A DNA stretch of 64,000 nucleotides. It comes from a bacterium. GTDB taxonomy: Bacteria > SZUA-79 > Acidulodesulfobacterales > Acidulodesulfobacteraceae. The DNA lies in NCBI GenBank assembly GCA_021818985.1, contig JAKASO010000004.1, forward strand, positions 1 to 64,000, read 5' to 3'. Shown here piece after piece: positions 9,686 to 18,504 of this stretch. Made by a program: the position numbers and the translations under genes. How positions within the stretch are numbered: the stretch's first letter is position 1; each line of letters opens with the position of its first letter. The notes beneath the pieces are model-generated. The model was not told where the DNA came from. It ran no database searches and was given only the letters and a program-made list of their open reading frames with translations.

Positions 9686-10777
9686 ATGGTCATGTTGGGT
9701 AAATTCTTAAAATTAAAAAAGATCAGGATTTTAATTTTAAGCGTTTTAACCGCAAGCCTTTTGGGGATAGTTTGGTTTTTCGCCTCTTCTATTTATATTG
9801 CCTATAATGCCTTCGGAAATTCGCGTGGTGTACTTTATTCGCTAAAGCCGTCGTCTATCATTTTTTATAACGGAAAAGACAATTTATACAAGCGGTTGTC
9901 CCCTTATTTTTTGAATAATGTCCCGCATGATGCCTTTTATTATGCATTCATTATCGCGGTTGTTTTTGCGGTCGTTATAATTTCAGGCATGTTCTTTTAT
10001 TTTTATAAATTAATATCAAAACAAGATGATCTGGAACTAAGCTTAAGTTCGGTAGAAAAAAGCGTGCTTGAGGTTCCTTCCCTTATTTTTCATGAGATCA
10101 GGAATAACATTAATGCCATATCCGTTAATTCGAAGCTGTTAAATGTCAAACTAGAGAAAATCGGCGGCGGTGCTTTGGGCGGGCCGGCAGGCAAACCGGG
10201 CATGGAGGATATTCAATCGGGCATTAAAAAGATCGGGGATTTAATCGAATCCGAAACTTCTAAATTGAATTTAACTATGGAAAATATTGTCAGGATTACA
10301 AAAAATTACGATCTTGTTCTTGAAGATACGGATATTAGAGAGTTAGTAAAAGAAGCCGTTGATGCGGTTACTTCAAAAGCCGGTCATAAAGGTGTTAAAT
10401 TAAATTGTAAAGCAGGGGAACGGGTGATTGTTACAGTAGATAAACACCTTATGAAGCATGTGCTTATAAATTTAATTTCTAATGCCGTAGATTCTTATGA
10501 CGATACTTCTTGCGATTTTAGCAAAGATGTGTATATATATTATTCTTTTTATCTGTCTAAACTTATGCTTGTTGTTCGCGATAATGGACGGGGCATGAGC
10601 GGGGAGAGTTTGAAAAGAGTTTACGAACCGTTTTATACTACCAAGAAAAACGGCATCGGGCTTGGGCTTCCTATAGTTAAAAAGATCATTGACGCTCATG
10701 GTTTTTCAATGTCCATCGAATCTTACAAAGGAAAAGGGACTACAGTTTCCCTTATATTGGGGCATATCGTTAATTAA
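9686..10777 (+). CDS. sensor histidine kinase
   Basis: This 363-residue membrane kinase has two transmembrane helices (about 14-40 and 84-109) bracketing a short periplasmic loop. The dimerisation segment has phosphoacceptor His136 in FHEIRNN. The GHKL ATPase domain shows the N box LISNAVDS, the DNGRGMS G1 box and GIGLGLPI. A glycine-rich insert at about 160-175 (GGGALGGPAGKPG) breaks the usual helical hairpin after the phosphohistidine, which is unusual. The sigma-54 response regulator follows 63 bases downstream and is the probable partner. The stimulus is unknown. Two nearby ATGs at 9686 and 9692 make the start slightly uncertain. Confidence 0.87.
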   Translation: MVMLGKFLKLKKIRILILSVLTASLLGIVWFFASSIYIAYNAFGNSRGVLYSLKPSSIIFYNGKDNLYKRLSPYFLNNVPHDAFYYAFIIAVVFAVVIISGMFFYFYKLISKQDDLELSLSSVEKSVLEVPSLIFHEIRNNINAISVNSKLLNVKLEKIGGGALGGPAGKPGMEDIQSGIKKIGDLIESETSKLNLTMENIVRITKNYDLVLEDTDIRELVKEAVDAVTSKAGHKGVKLNCKAGERVIVTVDKHLMKHVLINLISNAVDSYDDTSCDFSKDVYIYYSFYLSKLMLVVRDNGRGMSGESLKRVYEPFYTTKKNGIGLGLPIVKKIIDAHGFSMSIESYKGKGTTVSLILGHIVN

Positions 10778-10840
10778 ATGCAATAAATTCTTACCTTTTA
10801 TTATTCTTTTTTCTTCAATAAGCTAAGGCTCTACAATATT

Positions 10841-12271
10841 ATGGCAGGCAATTACTACGAGCCTCGTTCTTTTATGAGTTTGGTAAATATGGTAAATATA
10901 ATGATAGTTGAAGATGACGACGCTTCGCGCTACGCCCTTGCAGATTATATAAGCATGGGAGGGTACAGGGTTTTTGAAGCCGGAGACCTTAAAACGGCTG
11001 CGAAAATATTAAATTCGGACCATATTGACATAGTTGTAACGGACTTAAAGCTGCCTGACGGCACCGGTCTTGAACTCTTAAAGACGATAAAGGATCTGAC
11101 AGAAGATATCGAGGTGTTGATTATTACCGGTTTTAGTTCCGTCAAAAGCGCTGTCGAGGCAATGAAAGCCGACGCTTACGACTATATTACCAAACCAGTC
11201 AACCTTGAAGAGTTAAGCCTGATACTCAAGCGGATCGTTTCGAAGCAAAAGCTTGTTAATGAAATAAATCTTCTCAAAACAAGATTGGACGAGAAATTTA
11301 ATTTTGGCAATATAATCACCAAATCAAAAAAAATGATAGAGACCATTAATACCGCAATAGCCGTTTCCAAAACCAATTCTACTGTTTTGATAGAAGGCGA
11401 ATCCGGTACTGGAAAAGAACTTCTTGCCAATATAATAGTTAATAGCAGTGAAAGAAAAAATAAACCGTTTATCAAAGTGAATTGTGCCGCATTATCCGAA
11501 ACAATTTTAGAAAGCGAGCTTTTTGGCCATGAAAGAGGGGCGTTTACCGGTGCCGATCAGCTTCATAGGGGCCGTTTTGAAATTGCGGACGGCGGCACGC
11601 TTTTTCTTGACGAAATAGGTGAAATCCCGTTAAAAACTCAGGCTAAAATATTGCGTGTTCTTCAGGAAAAGGAATTTGAACGCGTGGGCGGAAACAGAAC
11701 TATTAAAGTAGATATTAGGATAATTGTGGCCTCTGCCGATCTGGTGGCAAAGGTTAAAAGCGGAGAATTTAGACAGGATCTGTATTACAGGCTTAATGTA
11801 ATAAACTTATACCTTACTCCTTTAAGAGAAAGAAAAGACGACATTCTGCTGCTTATAAAAAAATTTATAGAAGATTTTTCAAGAGAAACTGGCAAAAATA
11901 TAAAGGGTGTTAGCGATGCCGCATTGAAAGCCTTTCTGGAATACGATTTTCCGGGAAACGTGAGGGAACTTAAAAATGCCATTGAATATATGACGGCAGT
12001 TACCGGAAGCGAAATTCTTGATGAAACTAACTTACCTGATTATTTGAAAGAAAGACATTCTAAATTTCAATTTAATTTTGCTTCCGAAAATTTTAGCGCC
12101 GAAAAGCGTTCGGATTATATAAAAATACCCTTAAATATTACCCTTGAAAAAGCGGAAAATTTAATAATACGGAAAACCCTTGAAAAAAACGCGAACAATA
12201 AAACTAAAACCGCAAGAGATTTAGATATAGGATTAAAAACGCTGTACAGAAAACTTGACGAAACATCATAA
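10841..12271 (+). CDS. sigma-54-dependent response regulator (NtrC family)
   Basis: It activates RNA polymerase with sigma-54 after phosphorylation, probably by the kinase just upstream. The receiver domain (about 18-135) has the acidic cluster VEDDD and phosphoacceptor Asp68 in VTDLKLPDG. The AAA+ domain has Walker A GESGTGKE (about 186), the sigma-54-contact loop GAFTGA (about 233) and LDEIGEIP. A Fis-type helix-turn-helix ends the protein (TARDLDIGLKTLYRKL). The 476 residues are standard. Translation may start at the ATG used here or at in-frame ATGs up to residue 21; the receiver begins near residue 19. No -24/-12 promoter was recognised nearby, so targets are unknown. Confidence 0.9.
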   Translation: MAGNYYEPRSFMSLVNMVNIMIVEDDDASRYALADYISMGGYRVFEAGDLKTAAKILNSDHIDIVVTDLKLPDGTGLELLKTIKDLTEDIEVLIITGFSSVKSAVEAMKADAYDYITKPVNLEELSLILKRIVSKQKLVNEINLLKTRLDEKFNFGNIITKSKKMIETINTAIAVSKTNSTVLIEGESGTGKELLANIIVNSSERKNKPFIKVNCAALSETILESELFGHERGAFTGADQLHRGRFEIADGGTLFLDEIGEIPLKTQAKILRVLQEKEFERVGGNRTIKVDIRIIVASADLVAKVKSGEFRQDLYYRLNVINLYLTPLRERKDDILLLIKKFIEDFSRETGKNIKGVSDAALKAFLEYDFPGNVRELKNAIEYMTAVTGSEILDETNLPDYLKERHSKFQFNFASENFSAEKRSDYIKIPLNITLEKAENLIIRKTLEKNANNKTKTARDLDIGLKTLYRKLDETS

Positions 12272-12284
12272 ATTTTTTTAGATT

Positions 12285-14033
12285 CTAAATTTTATTATCT
12301 TTTTTTATCTTTTTTATATACCGTTTCGCCTGTTTCGATTTTTTTATCTTTTCCGAAATTTTCAAATATTTTAACGCTTTTTTGTAGTTTTTCAGCATAA
12401 AATAGTCCATACCGATATGTTTTAAAACCACGCTGGAGTTTTTAAGCCTTTTTGAAGCGAAAATAAAGTATGGCAGGGCTTTTTTATACTGTTTATATTG
12501 AAAATAAACAAATCCCATGCTGTCCATTATGTAAGGCGAATTACGGTCAATAGAAAGGGCTTTTTTGATAAATTCCTTTGCCTTTTTAAGATCTTTGCCT
12601 TTGAGCGCAAAGGAATAGCCCACGAAATTAAGGGCATTTGCATTTAAAGGGTCTATCTTTAATATCTTTTCCATAATTTCAATTGATTTTTTATCATTTT
12701 TTAAAAAATGATAATTTGAGCCGAGTTCATAAAGCAGCGCCGTATTATCTGGAAAATATTTTAACCCTTTTTTTATAAGACCTTTCGCTTTGTTGAATTG
12801 TTTTAGTTCGCTCAATACTATTGCTGAAAAGTAATAAACTTTGAGGTTTTTTTGAAGTTTTTTATTATTTGTAAGCTTTTGAATAATATATTTTATATTA
12901 GGTTCATATTTACCGGTTTTATTCTTATTATCAAGCATAAGATATATTTCGACTTCTTCAAGCCTTGCATTTACATAATACTTTCCATATTTTAGTTTAG
13001 ACAGATACATAATGCTTTTTGTATAATTATGCTGGAAATAGTATGAAAGTCCGATATAAAAAAGGGCTTCGTTTCTGAGCAGGGTTTCTTTTGCAATCGT
13101 AATACGGTATAAATTGAAAAGATATTTACGGCTTACAATATATTTTTTTAAAGCGTAATTCAGTAATCCGAGCTGGTATAATGTTGATTTAGAATATGGG
13201 GCGTAATGCAGGTATTTCTTAAGTATTTTAATGGCGCTTTTCTCTTTGCCGGTAAGTTCGTAAAGGGCAGCAAGTTCAAAATATCCATTTCTAAAATACG
13301 GATTTATTTTTAATAATTCTTTGTAATTTTTTTCAGCCTTTTGCGGTTTATTTAGTTTTATATATATTTTTGACAGTTCATAATACGAATTAATATTGTC
13401 CGGATAATATATTTTTACTAATTTAAGAAAAGCTATTGCGGAATTAAAGTTTCTTTTGTATCTGTAAAGATTTGCTATAAATAGAAGCGCCTGCTCGTTA
13501 TAGGGGTTCTTTTTTAGGATGGATTGCAGAATTTTAATTGACCCATCAATTTTATTTTCCTCCGTATATATTTTTGCTTTAAGGATAAGATATTTTGTAC
13601 TGTTTTTATTTTTAGCTGAGCTTATTTTGATAGCGTTGTTCAGGCAGCGCATAGCTTTATTAAATTTTTTATCTTTGAAGTAAATATTGGAAAGGTAATA
13701 ATAAGCGGTTGCGCTGCCGGCGCTTTTTAGATTGTTTTTAAGATATTTTAAGGAACTGCCATAATCGTGGTAGTTCTCGTAAACAAAACCGGCAATCAGA
13801 TTTTTGATATTATCGCTGCCTGTATTTTTACCGAAGGCGTAAGAATAGCCGGAAAAAAAGAAAAAGCTCAAAAATGCCGTAACTAAAATGGCAATTAAAA
13901 AGATAGCGGCTTTTAGCATAGCCGTCATATCGTATATAGGTGCACTATATATAGATATAGGTTTTCTTCTGCTTAATCTTCTTTTGTCAGATAGATGAAA
14001 AATTCCGTGTTCCCCTTTTTTCCTTTTATGCAT
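12285..14033 (-). CDS. tetratricopeptide-repeat protein, membrane-anchored or exported
   Basis: This 582-residue protein has one hydrophobic segment (about 40-66) followed by roughly a dozen TPR-like helical hairpins rich in lysine and tyrosine (for example YYLSNIYFKDKKFNKA and NALNFVGYSFALKG). Such proteins are scaffolds for protein complexes, often in the periplasm. The ATG at 14033 has an AAGGGG Shine-Dalgarno but overlaps tlyA by 61 bases. ATGs at 13928 or 13919 would give a cleaner signal-anchor start but lack a good Shine-Dalgarno. It is the last gene of the xseB-ispA-dxs-tlyA array and faces the response regulator gene across 13 bases. No specific function can be assigned. Confidence 0.8.
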   Translation of the reverse strand: MHKRKKGEHGIFHLSDKRRLSRRKPISIYSAPIYDMTAMLKAAIFLIAILVTAFLSFFFFSGYSYAFGKNTGSDNIKNLIAGFVYENYHDYGSSLKYLKNNLKSAGSATAYYYLSNIYFKDKKFNKAMRCLNNAIKISSAKNKNSTKYLILKAKIYTEENKIDGSIKILQSILKKNPYNEQALLFIANLYRYKRNFNSAIAFLKLVKIYYPDNINSYYELSKIYIKLNKPQKAEKNYKELLKINPYFRNGYFELAALYELTGKEKSAIKILKKYLHYAPYSKSTLYQLGLLNYALKKYIVSRKYLFNLYRITIAKETLLRNEALFYIGLSYYFQHNYTKSIMYLSKLKYGKYYVNARLEEVEIYLMLDNKNKTGKYEPNIKYIIQKLTNNKKLQKNLKVYYFSAIVLSELKQFNKAKGLIKKGLKYFPDNTALLYELGSNYHFLKNDKKSIEIMEKILKIDPLNANALNFVGYSFALKGKDLKKAKEFIKKALSIDRNSPYIMDSMGFVYFQYKQYKKALPYFIFASKRLKNSSVVLKHIGMDYFMLKNYKKALKYLKISEKIKKSKQAKRYIKKIKKDNKI

Positions 14034-14725
14034 GATTTTTTTACCCCTTTGGTAGCAAGGTTTAATGTGCTTGAATAGCCAATTATGCCATTGATTATGT
14101 CTTCGTAAACATTCTCATTTTTTATCACTCCCTTTTTTAAAACTTTTTTATTTTCGGTTTCAAATTGAGGCTTGATCAGGGCAATTATTTCCCCGCCCTT
14201 TTTAAGAAATTTTAAGGTATATGGAAGAACTTTTTTTAATGAAATAAAAGAAACGTCTATGGTGCATAAATCAAGCTTTTCGCCGATCGTTTCAAAAGGC
14301 ATCTTTTTAATGTTTGTTCTTTCGATATTTTTTATTTTTCCGGAGTTTCTAAGCTTGTAATCAAGTTGGCCGTAGCCAACGTCAATACAGTATACAAGAT
14401 ACGCACCTTCTTTGATAAGACAATCGCTAAAACCGCCGGTAGATGCTCCTATATCCATTACCTTTTTATTTTTTACGATAATGCCAAAATCGTTCAATGC
14501 GCTTTTTAATTTTAAGCCACCTCTTGATACATACGGGTTTGGATCTTCGAGAATTTTTACGGTATCGCAGGTATTGACCATAGCGCCCGGTTTAGTGCAT
14601 ATTTCGCCGTTTACGGCAACTTTTCCTTCTATTATTAACGAGGCAGCTCTGGTTCTTGACAAAGATTCTCCGGAGGGCGTTATATTAGAAAGCAGAATAT
14701 CTAACCTTGTTTTTTTCACTCTCAC
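13973..14725 (-). CDS. tlyA: TlyA-family 23S/16S rRNA 2'-O-ribose methyltransferase
   Basis: It is predicted to methylate ribose 2'-OH groups of rRNA using S-adenosylmethionine. An S4 RNA-binding domain at the N-terminus (RLDILLSN to about residue 65) is followed by an FtsJ-like methyltransferase with VMDIGASTGGFSDCL as the cofactor motif. The family is often labelled hemolysin A, but the methyltransferase role is better supported. Its start overlaps the dxs end by 41 bases and its end overlaps the TPR gene, indicating coupled translation. The 250 residues are normal. Confidence 0.92.
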   Translation of the reverse strand: MRVKKTRLDILLSNITPSGESLSRTRAASLIIEGKVAVNGEICTKPGAMVNTCDTVKILEDPNPYVSRGGLKLKSALNDFGIIVKNKKVMDIGASTGGFSDCLIKEGAYLVYCIDVGYGQLDYKLRNSGKIKNIERTNIKKMPFETIGEKLDLCTIDVSFISLKKVLPYTLKFLKKGGEIIALIKPQFETENKKVLKKGVIKNENVYEDIINGIIGYSSTLNLATKGVKKSCIKGKKGNTEFFIYLTKED

Positions 14726-16610
14726 TTAAAAAGAACGCATTAATCGCTTTTTCAAAATCACCTTCGGAAAAACCAGCAATTTTCAATAGTTCTTTTCTGG
14801 AGCCATGTTCGATAAAGCCTTTTCCTAAGGATATGATCTTGTATTTGAGGTTTAATATACCGGTATTTTCGGACAAAAGAGTAATAAGCTTGGAGCCAAA
14901 GCCCGAGAATTCGATATTTTCTTCTACGGTCATGATTTTTTTTGCAGTTTTTATTTTATTTATAAGCTGATCTGGTAACGGGGAGACAAACCTTGCATTT
15001 ATAAGTCCTATCCCGCCATTTTCATATTCGGCGTTTTCGTTTATTGATGTTAATATTTTTTCTATCAACGGGATCTGCGTCCCTAAACCTATGATAAGAT
15101 TTTCGTTATGGTCTATTAATGTTTCAAATTCACCTTCTTTTATTGTCATGGTTTTTGATGGTTCAGGCGCTTCATAGTAAGGAATCTCGCTTTTGGGATA
15201 TCTGATCGCCACCGGTTTATTATAGGTAAGGGCGCTTTTTAGCATTATCGTAAGTTCATTTTCATCTTTTGGCGCCATGACGACGAGATTCGGTATATAA
15301 TTTAAATAGGATATATCAAAGATGCCATGATGGGTTGCGCCATCTTCCCCGGCGATGCCGGCCCTGTCAATACAGAAAACGACGGGAAGGTTTTGCAGGC
15401 ATACATCGTGTATGATCTGATCGAGCGACCGTTGAAGGAATGTCGAATAAACGAAAAAAAATGGCTTTAAGCCGGATGAAGCGGCTCCTGCGGCAAATGT
15501 AACCGCATGTTCCTCGGCAATGCCGACATCAAAAAATCTTTCGGGAAAATGTTTTGCAAATTTATTAAGACCGGTTCCCTCCGACATTGCAGCGGTAATG
15601 GCGATTATTTTATTGTTTTCCGATGCAAGTTTTATTAGAAAATTTGATGCCGCTTCGCCGTAAGTAATATTGCCGGTTTTTTTAAGAGTAAGCCCCGTAT
15701 TTTTGTCGAAAGCTGAAATTCCGTGGAAAAGAGACGGATTTTTTTCCGATGGTTCATACCCACGGCCTTTTTGGGTTATTATGTGCAGTAAAACAGGTTT
15801 TTTAATTTTTTTTATGCTTTCAAGGGATTTGGTCAATAAATCTATGTTGTGTCCATCAATAGGCCCTACATAAGTAAACCCCAGTTCTTCAAAAATAATA
15901 CCGGGAACTATGAGATTTTTGAAGGATTCTTCAAGTTTTGAGGCGAGCCTGGCAACCTGCGTTCCGAATAAAGGGATTGATTTCAGCAGTTTTTCGGTCT
16001 CTTTTTTCAAATTTAGGTAAAAATTGCCGGTTATTATTTTGTTGAGGTAGTTTGAGATAGCCCCGACGCTTTTTGAAATAGACATTTCATTGTCGTTAAG
16101 AATCACGATAATGTCTTTTTTCATGATGCCGGCATGGTTAAGACCTTCCAAGGCAAGGCCGTTTGAAATTGACGCATCCCCAATTACCGCGATAATCCTG
16201 CCTTTTTCATGCATAAGGTCTTTTGAAACCGCCATTCCTAAAGCCGCAGAAATAGATGTTCCTGCATGTCCCGTTCCGAAAAAATCGTATTTACTTTCAA
16301 AAATAGACGGAAATCCCGAAATGCCGCCTAATTTCCTTATCGTCGCAAATTTATCGTATCTTCCGGTTAATAATTTGTAAGAGTATGACTGGTGTCCTAC
16401 GTCCCAGATGATCGCGTCTTCACCGTTAAAATCAAAGACCACGGCAAGAGCGATCGTTAATTCAACTACACCGAGGCTGGAAGCTAAATGTCCGCCGTTT
16501 TTAGCGCATACCGAGATGATCTCTTCCCTGAGCTCTTTTGCAAGGACCGAAAGCTTGTCCGGCGGGATTTTTTTTACATCATTTATATTTTTTATATTAT
16601 TTATAGGCAT
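14685..16610 (-). CDS. dxs: 1-deoxy-D-xylulose-5-phosphate synthase
   Basis: It condenses pyruvate and glyceraldehyde 3-phosphate with thiamine diphosphate, the first step of the MEP isoprenoid pathway. The 641-residue length, the GHQSY(S)YK and GTGHAGTSIS segments, NDNEMSIS and the transketolase-type central domain (GIAEEHAVTFAAG) identify it. The thiamine-binding motif reads GDASISNGLALEGLN, so the usual GDG is GDA here. All other active-site segments look intact. It sits between ispA (one-base gap) and tlyA (41-base overlap), so these genes form one operon supplying isoprenoid precursors. Confidence 0.95.
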   Translation of the reverse strand: MPINNIKNINDVKKIPPDKLSVLAKELREEIISVCAKNGGHLASSLGVVELTIALAVVFDFNGEDAIIWDVGHQSYSYKLLTGRYDKFATIRKLGGISGFPSIFESKYDFFGTGHAGTSISAALGMAVSKDLMHEKGRIIAVIGDASISNGLALEGLNHAGIMKKDIIVILNDNEMSISKSVGAISNYLNKIITGNFYLNLKKETEKLLKSIPLFGTQVARLASKLEESFKNLIVPGIIFEELGFTYVGPIDGHNIDLLTKSLESIKKIKKPVLLHIITQKGRGYEPSEKNPSLFHGISAFDKNTGLTLKKTGNITYGEAASNFLIKLASENNKIIAITAAMSEGTGLNKFAKHFPERFFDVGIAEEHAVTFAAGAASSGLKPFFFVYSTFLQRSLDQIIHDVCLQNLPVVFCIDRAGIAGEDGATHHGIFDISYLNYIPNLVVMAPKDENELTIMLKSALTYNKPVAIRYPKSEIPYYEAPEPSKTMTIKEGEFETLIDHNENLIIGLGTQIPLIEKILTSINENAEYENGGIGLINARFVSPLPDQLINKIKTAKKIMTVEENIEFSGFGSKLITLLSENTGILNLKYKIISLGKGFIEHGSRKELLKIAGFSEGDFEKAINAFFLSESEKNKVRYSAF

Positions 16611-16611
16611 T

Positions 16612-17523
16612 TTAACAAACCCTGTTTATTAAATAGTACGAAAGGTTCTTTAGCATCGGAAATCCTGTTCCGGTTTCGTCAAGCCTGATAATAGCATTAT
16701 CCGTATATTCCTTTATCAGCTCGCGGGTTTTTTCGATTCCAAGTACAGAAGCTATTGTAGATTTTTTATTATTTTTGTCAATCCCGGCTGTTTTTCCGGT
16801 AAACCGGCTGTTGCCGGTTATATCGAGCAAGTCGTCTATAGCCTGAAAAGCAAGCCCGATATAGCGGCCGTAATTTTTCAAGGAAGATATAATATTTTCA
16901 TTGGCTCCGGCAAGCATTCCGCCCATAACACATGCTGCGGCAATCAAAGATGCGGTTTTTCCGGCATGAATTTCAGTTATTTCCTCCAAACGCAAATCGG
17001 TTTTGAAAGACATAATATCAAAGAACTGCCCCCCCACAAGTCCTCCGGCGCCCGAAGAAAATGACAGTTCGTTTATTATATCAACAATTATTCCGCACTC
17101 AATCCCGGCTGTATATTGTTTGTCCGTCAGAATTACGAATGCCTCCGAAAGGAGCGCGTCCCCGGCAAGAATTGCCGCAGCTTCTCCGAAAACAAGGTGA
17201 TTTGTAGGTTTTCCCCGCCTTAGACTATCGTTGTCCATTACGGGAAGATCGTCATGTATGAGCGAGTATGAATGTATCAGTTCAATGGAAGAGGCAAACG
17301 GAAGAAGCCTGTTTTTTTCCGTGAAGCCCAGGCTTTCCGCGGTAATAATAAGAAATATAGGTCTTAGTCTTTTACCGCCGTTTGAAAGCGTATAAAACAT
17401 TGCATCGTTAAGAGAGAATTTGTTATTCGGCAGTTTCTTATCATATTTTTTATTGAAATGGGCGAGCAGAAAATCGTTTATCAGCTTTTTATTTTCTTCT
17501 ATATATTTTTCTATATCAAACAT
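16612..17523 (-). CDS. ispA: polyprenyl (farnesyl/geranylgeranyl) diphosphate synthase
   Basis: It elongates dimethylallyl diphosphate with isopentenyl diphosphate, feeding quinone and undecaprenyl synthesis. Both aspartate-rich motifs are present: DDLPVMDND at 91-99 with the downstream RRGKPTNH, and DDLLD at 230-234. The conserved NGGKRLRP lies near 48-55. Length (303) suits a short-chain synthase; chain length cannot be set by eye. It lies one base from dxs and 66 bases from xseB on the same strand. Confidence 0.92.
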   Translation of the reverse strand: MFDIEKYIEENKKLINDFLLAHFNKKYDKKLPNNKFSLNDAMFYTLSNGGKRLRPIFLIITAESLGFTEKNRLLPFASSIELIHSYSLIHDDLPVMDNDSLRRGKPTNHLVFGEAAAILAGDALLSEAFVILTDKQYTAGIECGIIVDIINELSFSSGAGGLVGGQFFDIMSFKTDLRLEEITEIHAGKTASLIAAACVMGGMLAGANENIISSLKNYGRYIGLAFQAIDDLLDITGNSRFTGKTAGIDKNNKKSTIASVLGIEKTRELIKEYTDNAIIRLDETGTGFPMLKNLSYYLINRVC

Positions 17524-17589
17524 CGGTTAGGTATCGGTTTTGTAATAATGCGCGCTCGGAAAAAAGGCTGCATAGTCGTATTTTTTTTG

Positions 17590-17850
17590 TTATTCTGAAG
17601 ACGCATTATTGCTCAGATCAAGGGGTTTTGTCCGGAATGTCCCATTTTTTTTATTTTTTAACTCTTCTATCTTTTTTTCTGCCGCGTCAAGCTTTTGCAT
17701 ACAATACGTAGAATATACTATTCCTTCCTCGTAAATTTTAATGGATTCTTCAAGGCCGAGATCCCCTTTTTCAAGGCTCTGGACATTTTCTTCAAGCTTT
17801 TTTAATGCATCCTCGAAGCTCATGTTTTTTATATCATTATTGACATTCAT
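17590..17850 (-). CDS. xseB: exodeoxyribonuclease VII small subunit
   Basis: This is the small helical subunit of exonuclease VII, which degrades single-stranded DNA together with XseA (encoded 29 kb away in this window). The core reads SFEDALKKLEENVQSLE, followed by IKIYEEG and a C-terminal coiled segment ending in KKIEELK. I start it at the ATG at 17850, giving about 86 residues. A hydrophobic N-terminal extension to 17886 is possible in frame but would run through the promoter. It heads the xseB-ispA-dxs-tlyA array. Confidence 0.88.
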   Translation of the reverse strand: MNVNNDIKNMSFEDALKKLEENVQSLEKGDLGLEESIKIYEEGIVYSTYCMQKLDAAEKKIEELKNKKNGTFRTKPLDLSNNASSE

Positions 17851-17857
17851 AAATAAT

Positions 17858-17886
17858 ATTATAAAATAAAAGCATAAATTTATCAA
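17858..17886 (-). promoter_or_regulatory. sigma-70-type promoter for xseB-ispA-dxs-tlyA
   Basis: On the minus strand TTGATA is followed by a 17-base spacer and TATAAT. The -10 box ends only seven bases before the xseB ATG at 17850, so transcription should start at or very near that codon, giving a leaderless or nearly leaderless message. Confidence 0.6.
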
Positions 17887-18164
17887 TATATTTATATTTT
17901 ATATTTAAAAATATGCTATCATCGGTCTATAGAATTATGATAACATGATGATATATTTTAGATATATTATAAATATAAATAATAAATAAAAAAATTTTAA
18001 AAAAATTATTGCAAAATTTAAAAGCATTTAGTAATATTATTAATATTATTTAGTAATATTATGTTTAATGGTAAATATAATAAAATTAAGGATATAATAC
18101 GGTAAAAATACTAAAAATTAAAAATTTAAAAATAATAATAAAATAATAATAAGGAGGCTTCCAA
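17887..18164. other. AT-rich divergent intergenic region
   Basis: With the promoter on its left, this makes a non-coding gap of just over 300 bases between divergent genes. It is almost entirely A and T. It holds a 14-bp direct repeat (TTTAGTAATATTAT at 18027-18040 and 18049-18062) and a TATAAT hexamer at 18093-18098 without a clear -35 partner. A strong AAGGAGG ribosome binding site precedes the next gene. No ORF or RNA gene was recognised. Confidence 0.6.
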
Positions 18165-18500
18165 ATGTCGGGCTTGTTTCTTTTTTTTAACCTAATGAAC
18201 CTGTTCTATTTTTTTTTGTTATTAGGCGCTATTCTTATGCTTATCAACATAATAGCTGCTAATTCGCTTAAAAAGAATATTCCCGGCGGTTTTGTCGGAA
18301 AATGGCTTTCCCTTATGCTTGTATTTATGTTTTTCTTCTTTCTTGCCGAAGCAGGGAGTTTCTTTTTTATAGCAACAATCAGATATCTACCCCTTTCGTA
18401 TTTTCTAATCTCTTTAGTTCTGTTTTTTGGTTCTATATACGTTGCGGTTACCGTTAGGTTTATTCAACATTTACTTAAAGAATTAGAGGTGCGCAAATAA
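18165..18500 (+). CDS. small integral membrane protein, unknown function
   Basis: I do not recognise this 111-residue protein. It has three predicted membrane helices (about 11-32, 46-69 and 74-98), a short basic loop (SLKKNIPGG) between the first two, and a charged C-terminal tail (LLKELEVRK). AAGGAGG sits ideally before the ATG, so it is translated well. It ends four bases before the DUF4388 gene, so the two are likely co-expressed and may act together. Nothing indicates an enzymatic role. Confidence 0.7.
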   Translation: MSGLFLFFNLMNLFYFFLLLGAILMLINIIAANSLKKNIPGGFVGKWLSLMLVFMFFFFLAEAGSFFFIATIRYLPLSYFLISLVLFFGSIYVAVTVRFIQHLLKELEVRK

Positions 18501-18504
18501 TAAA

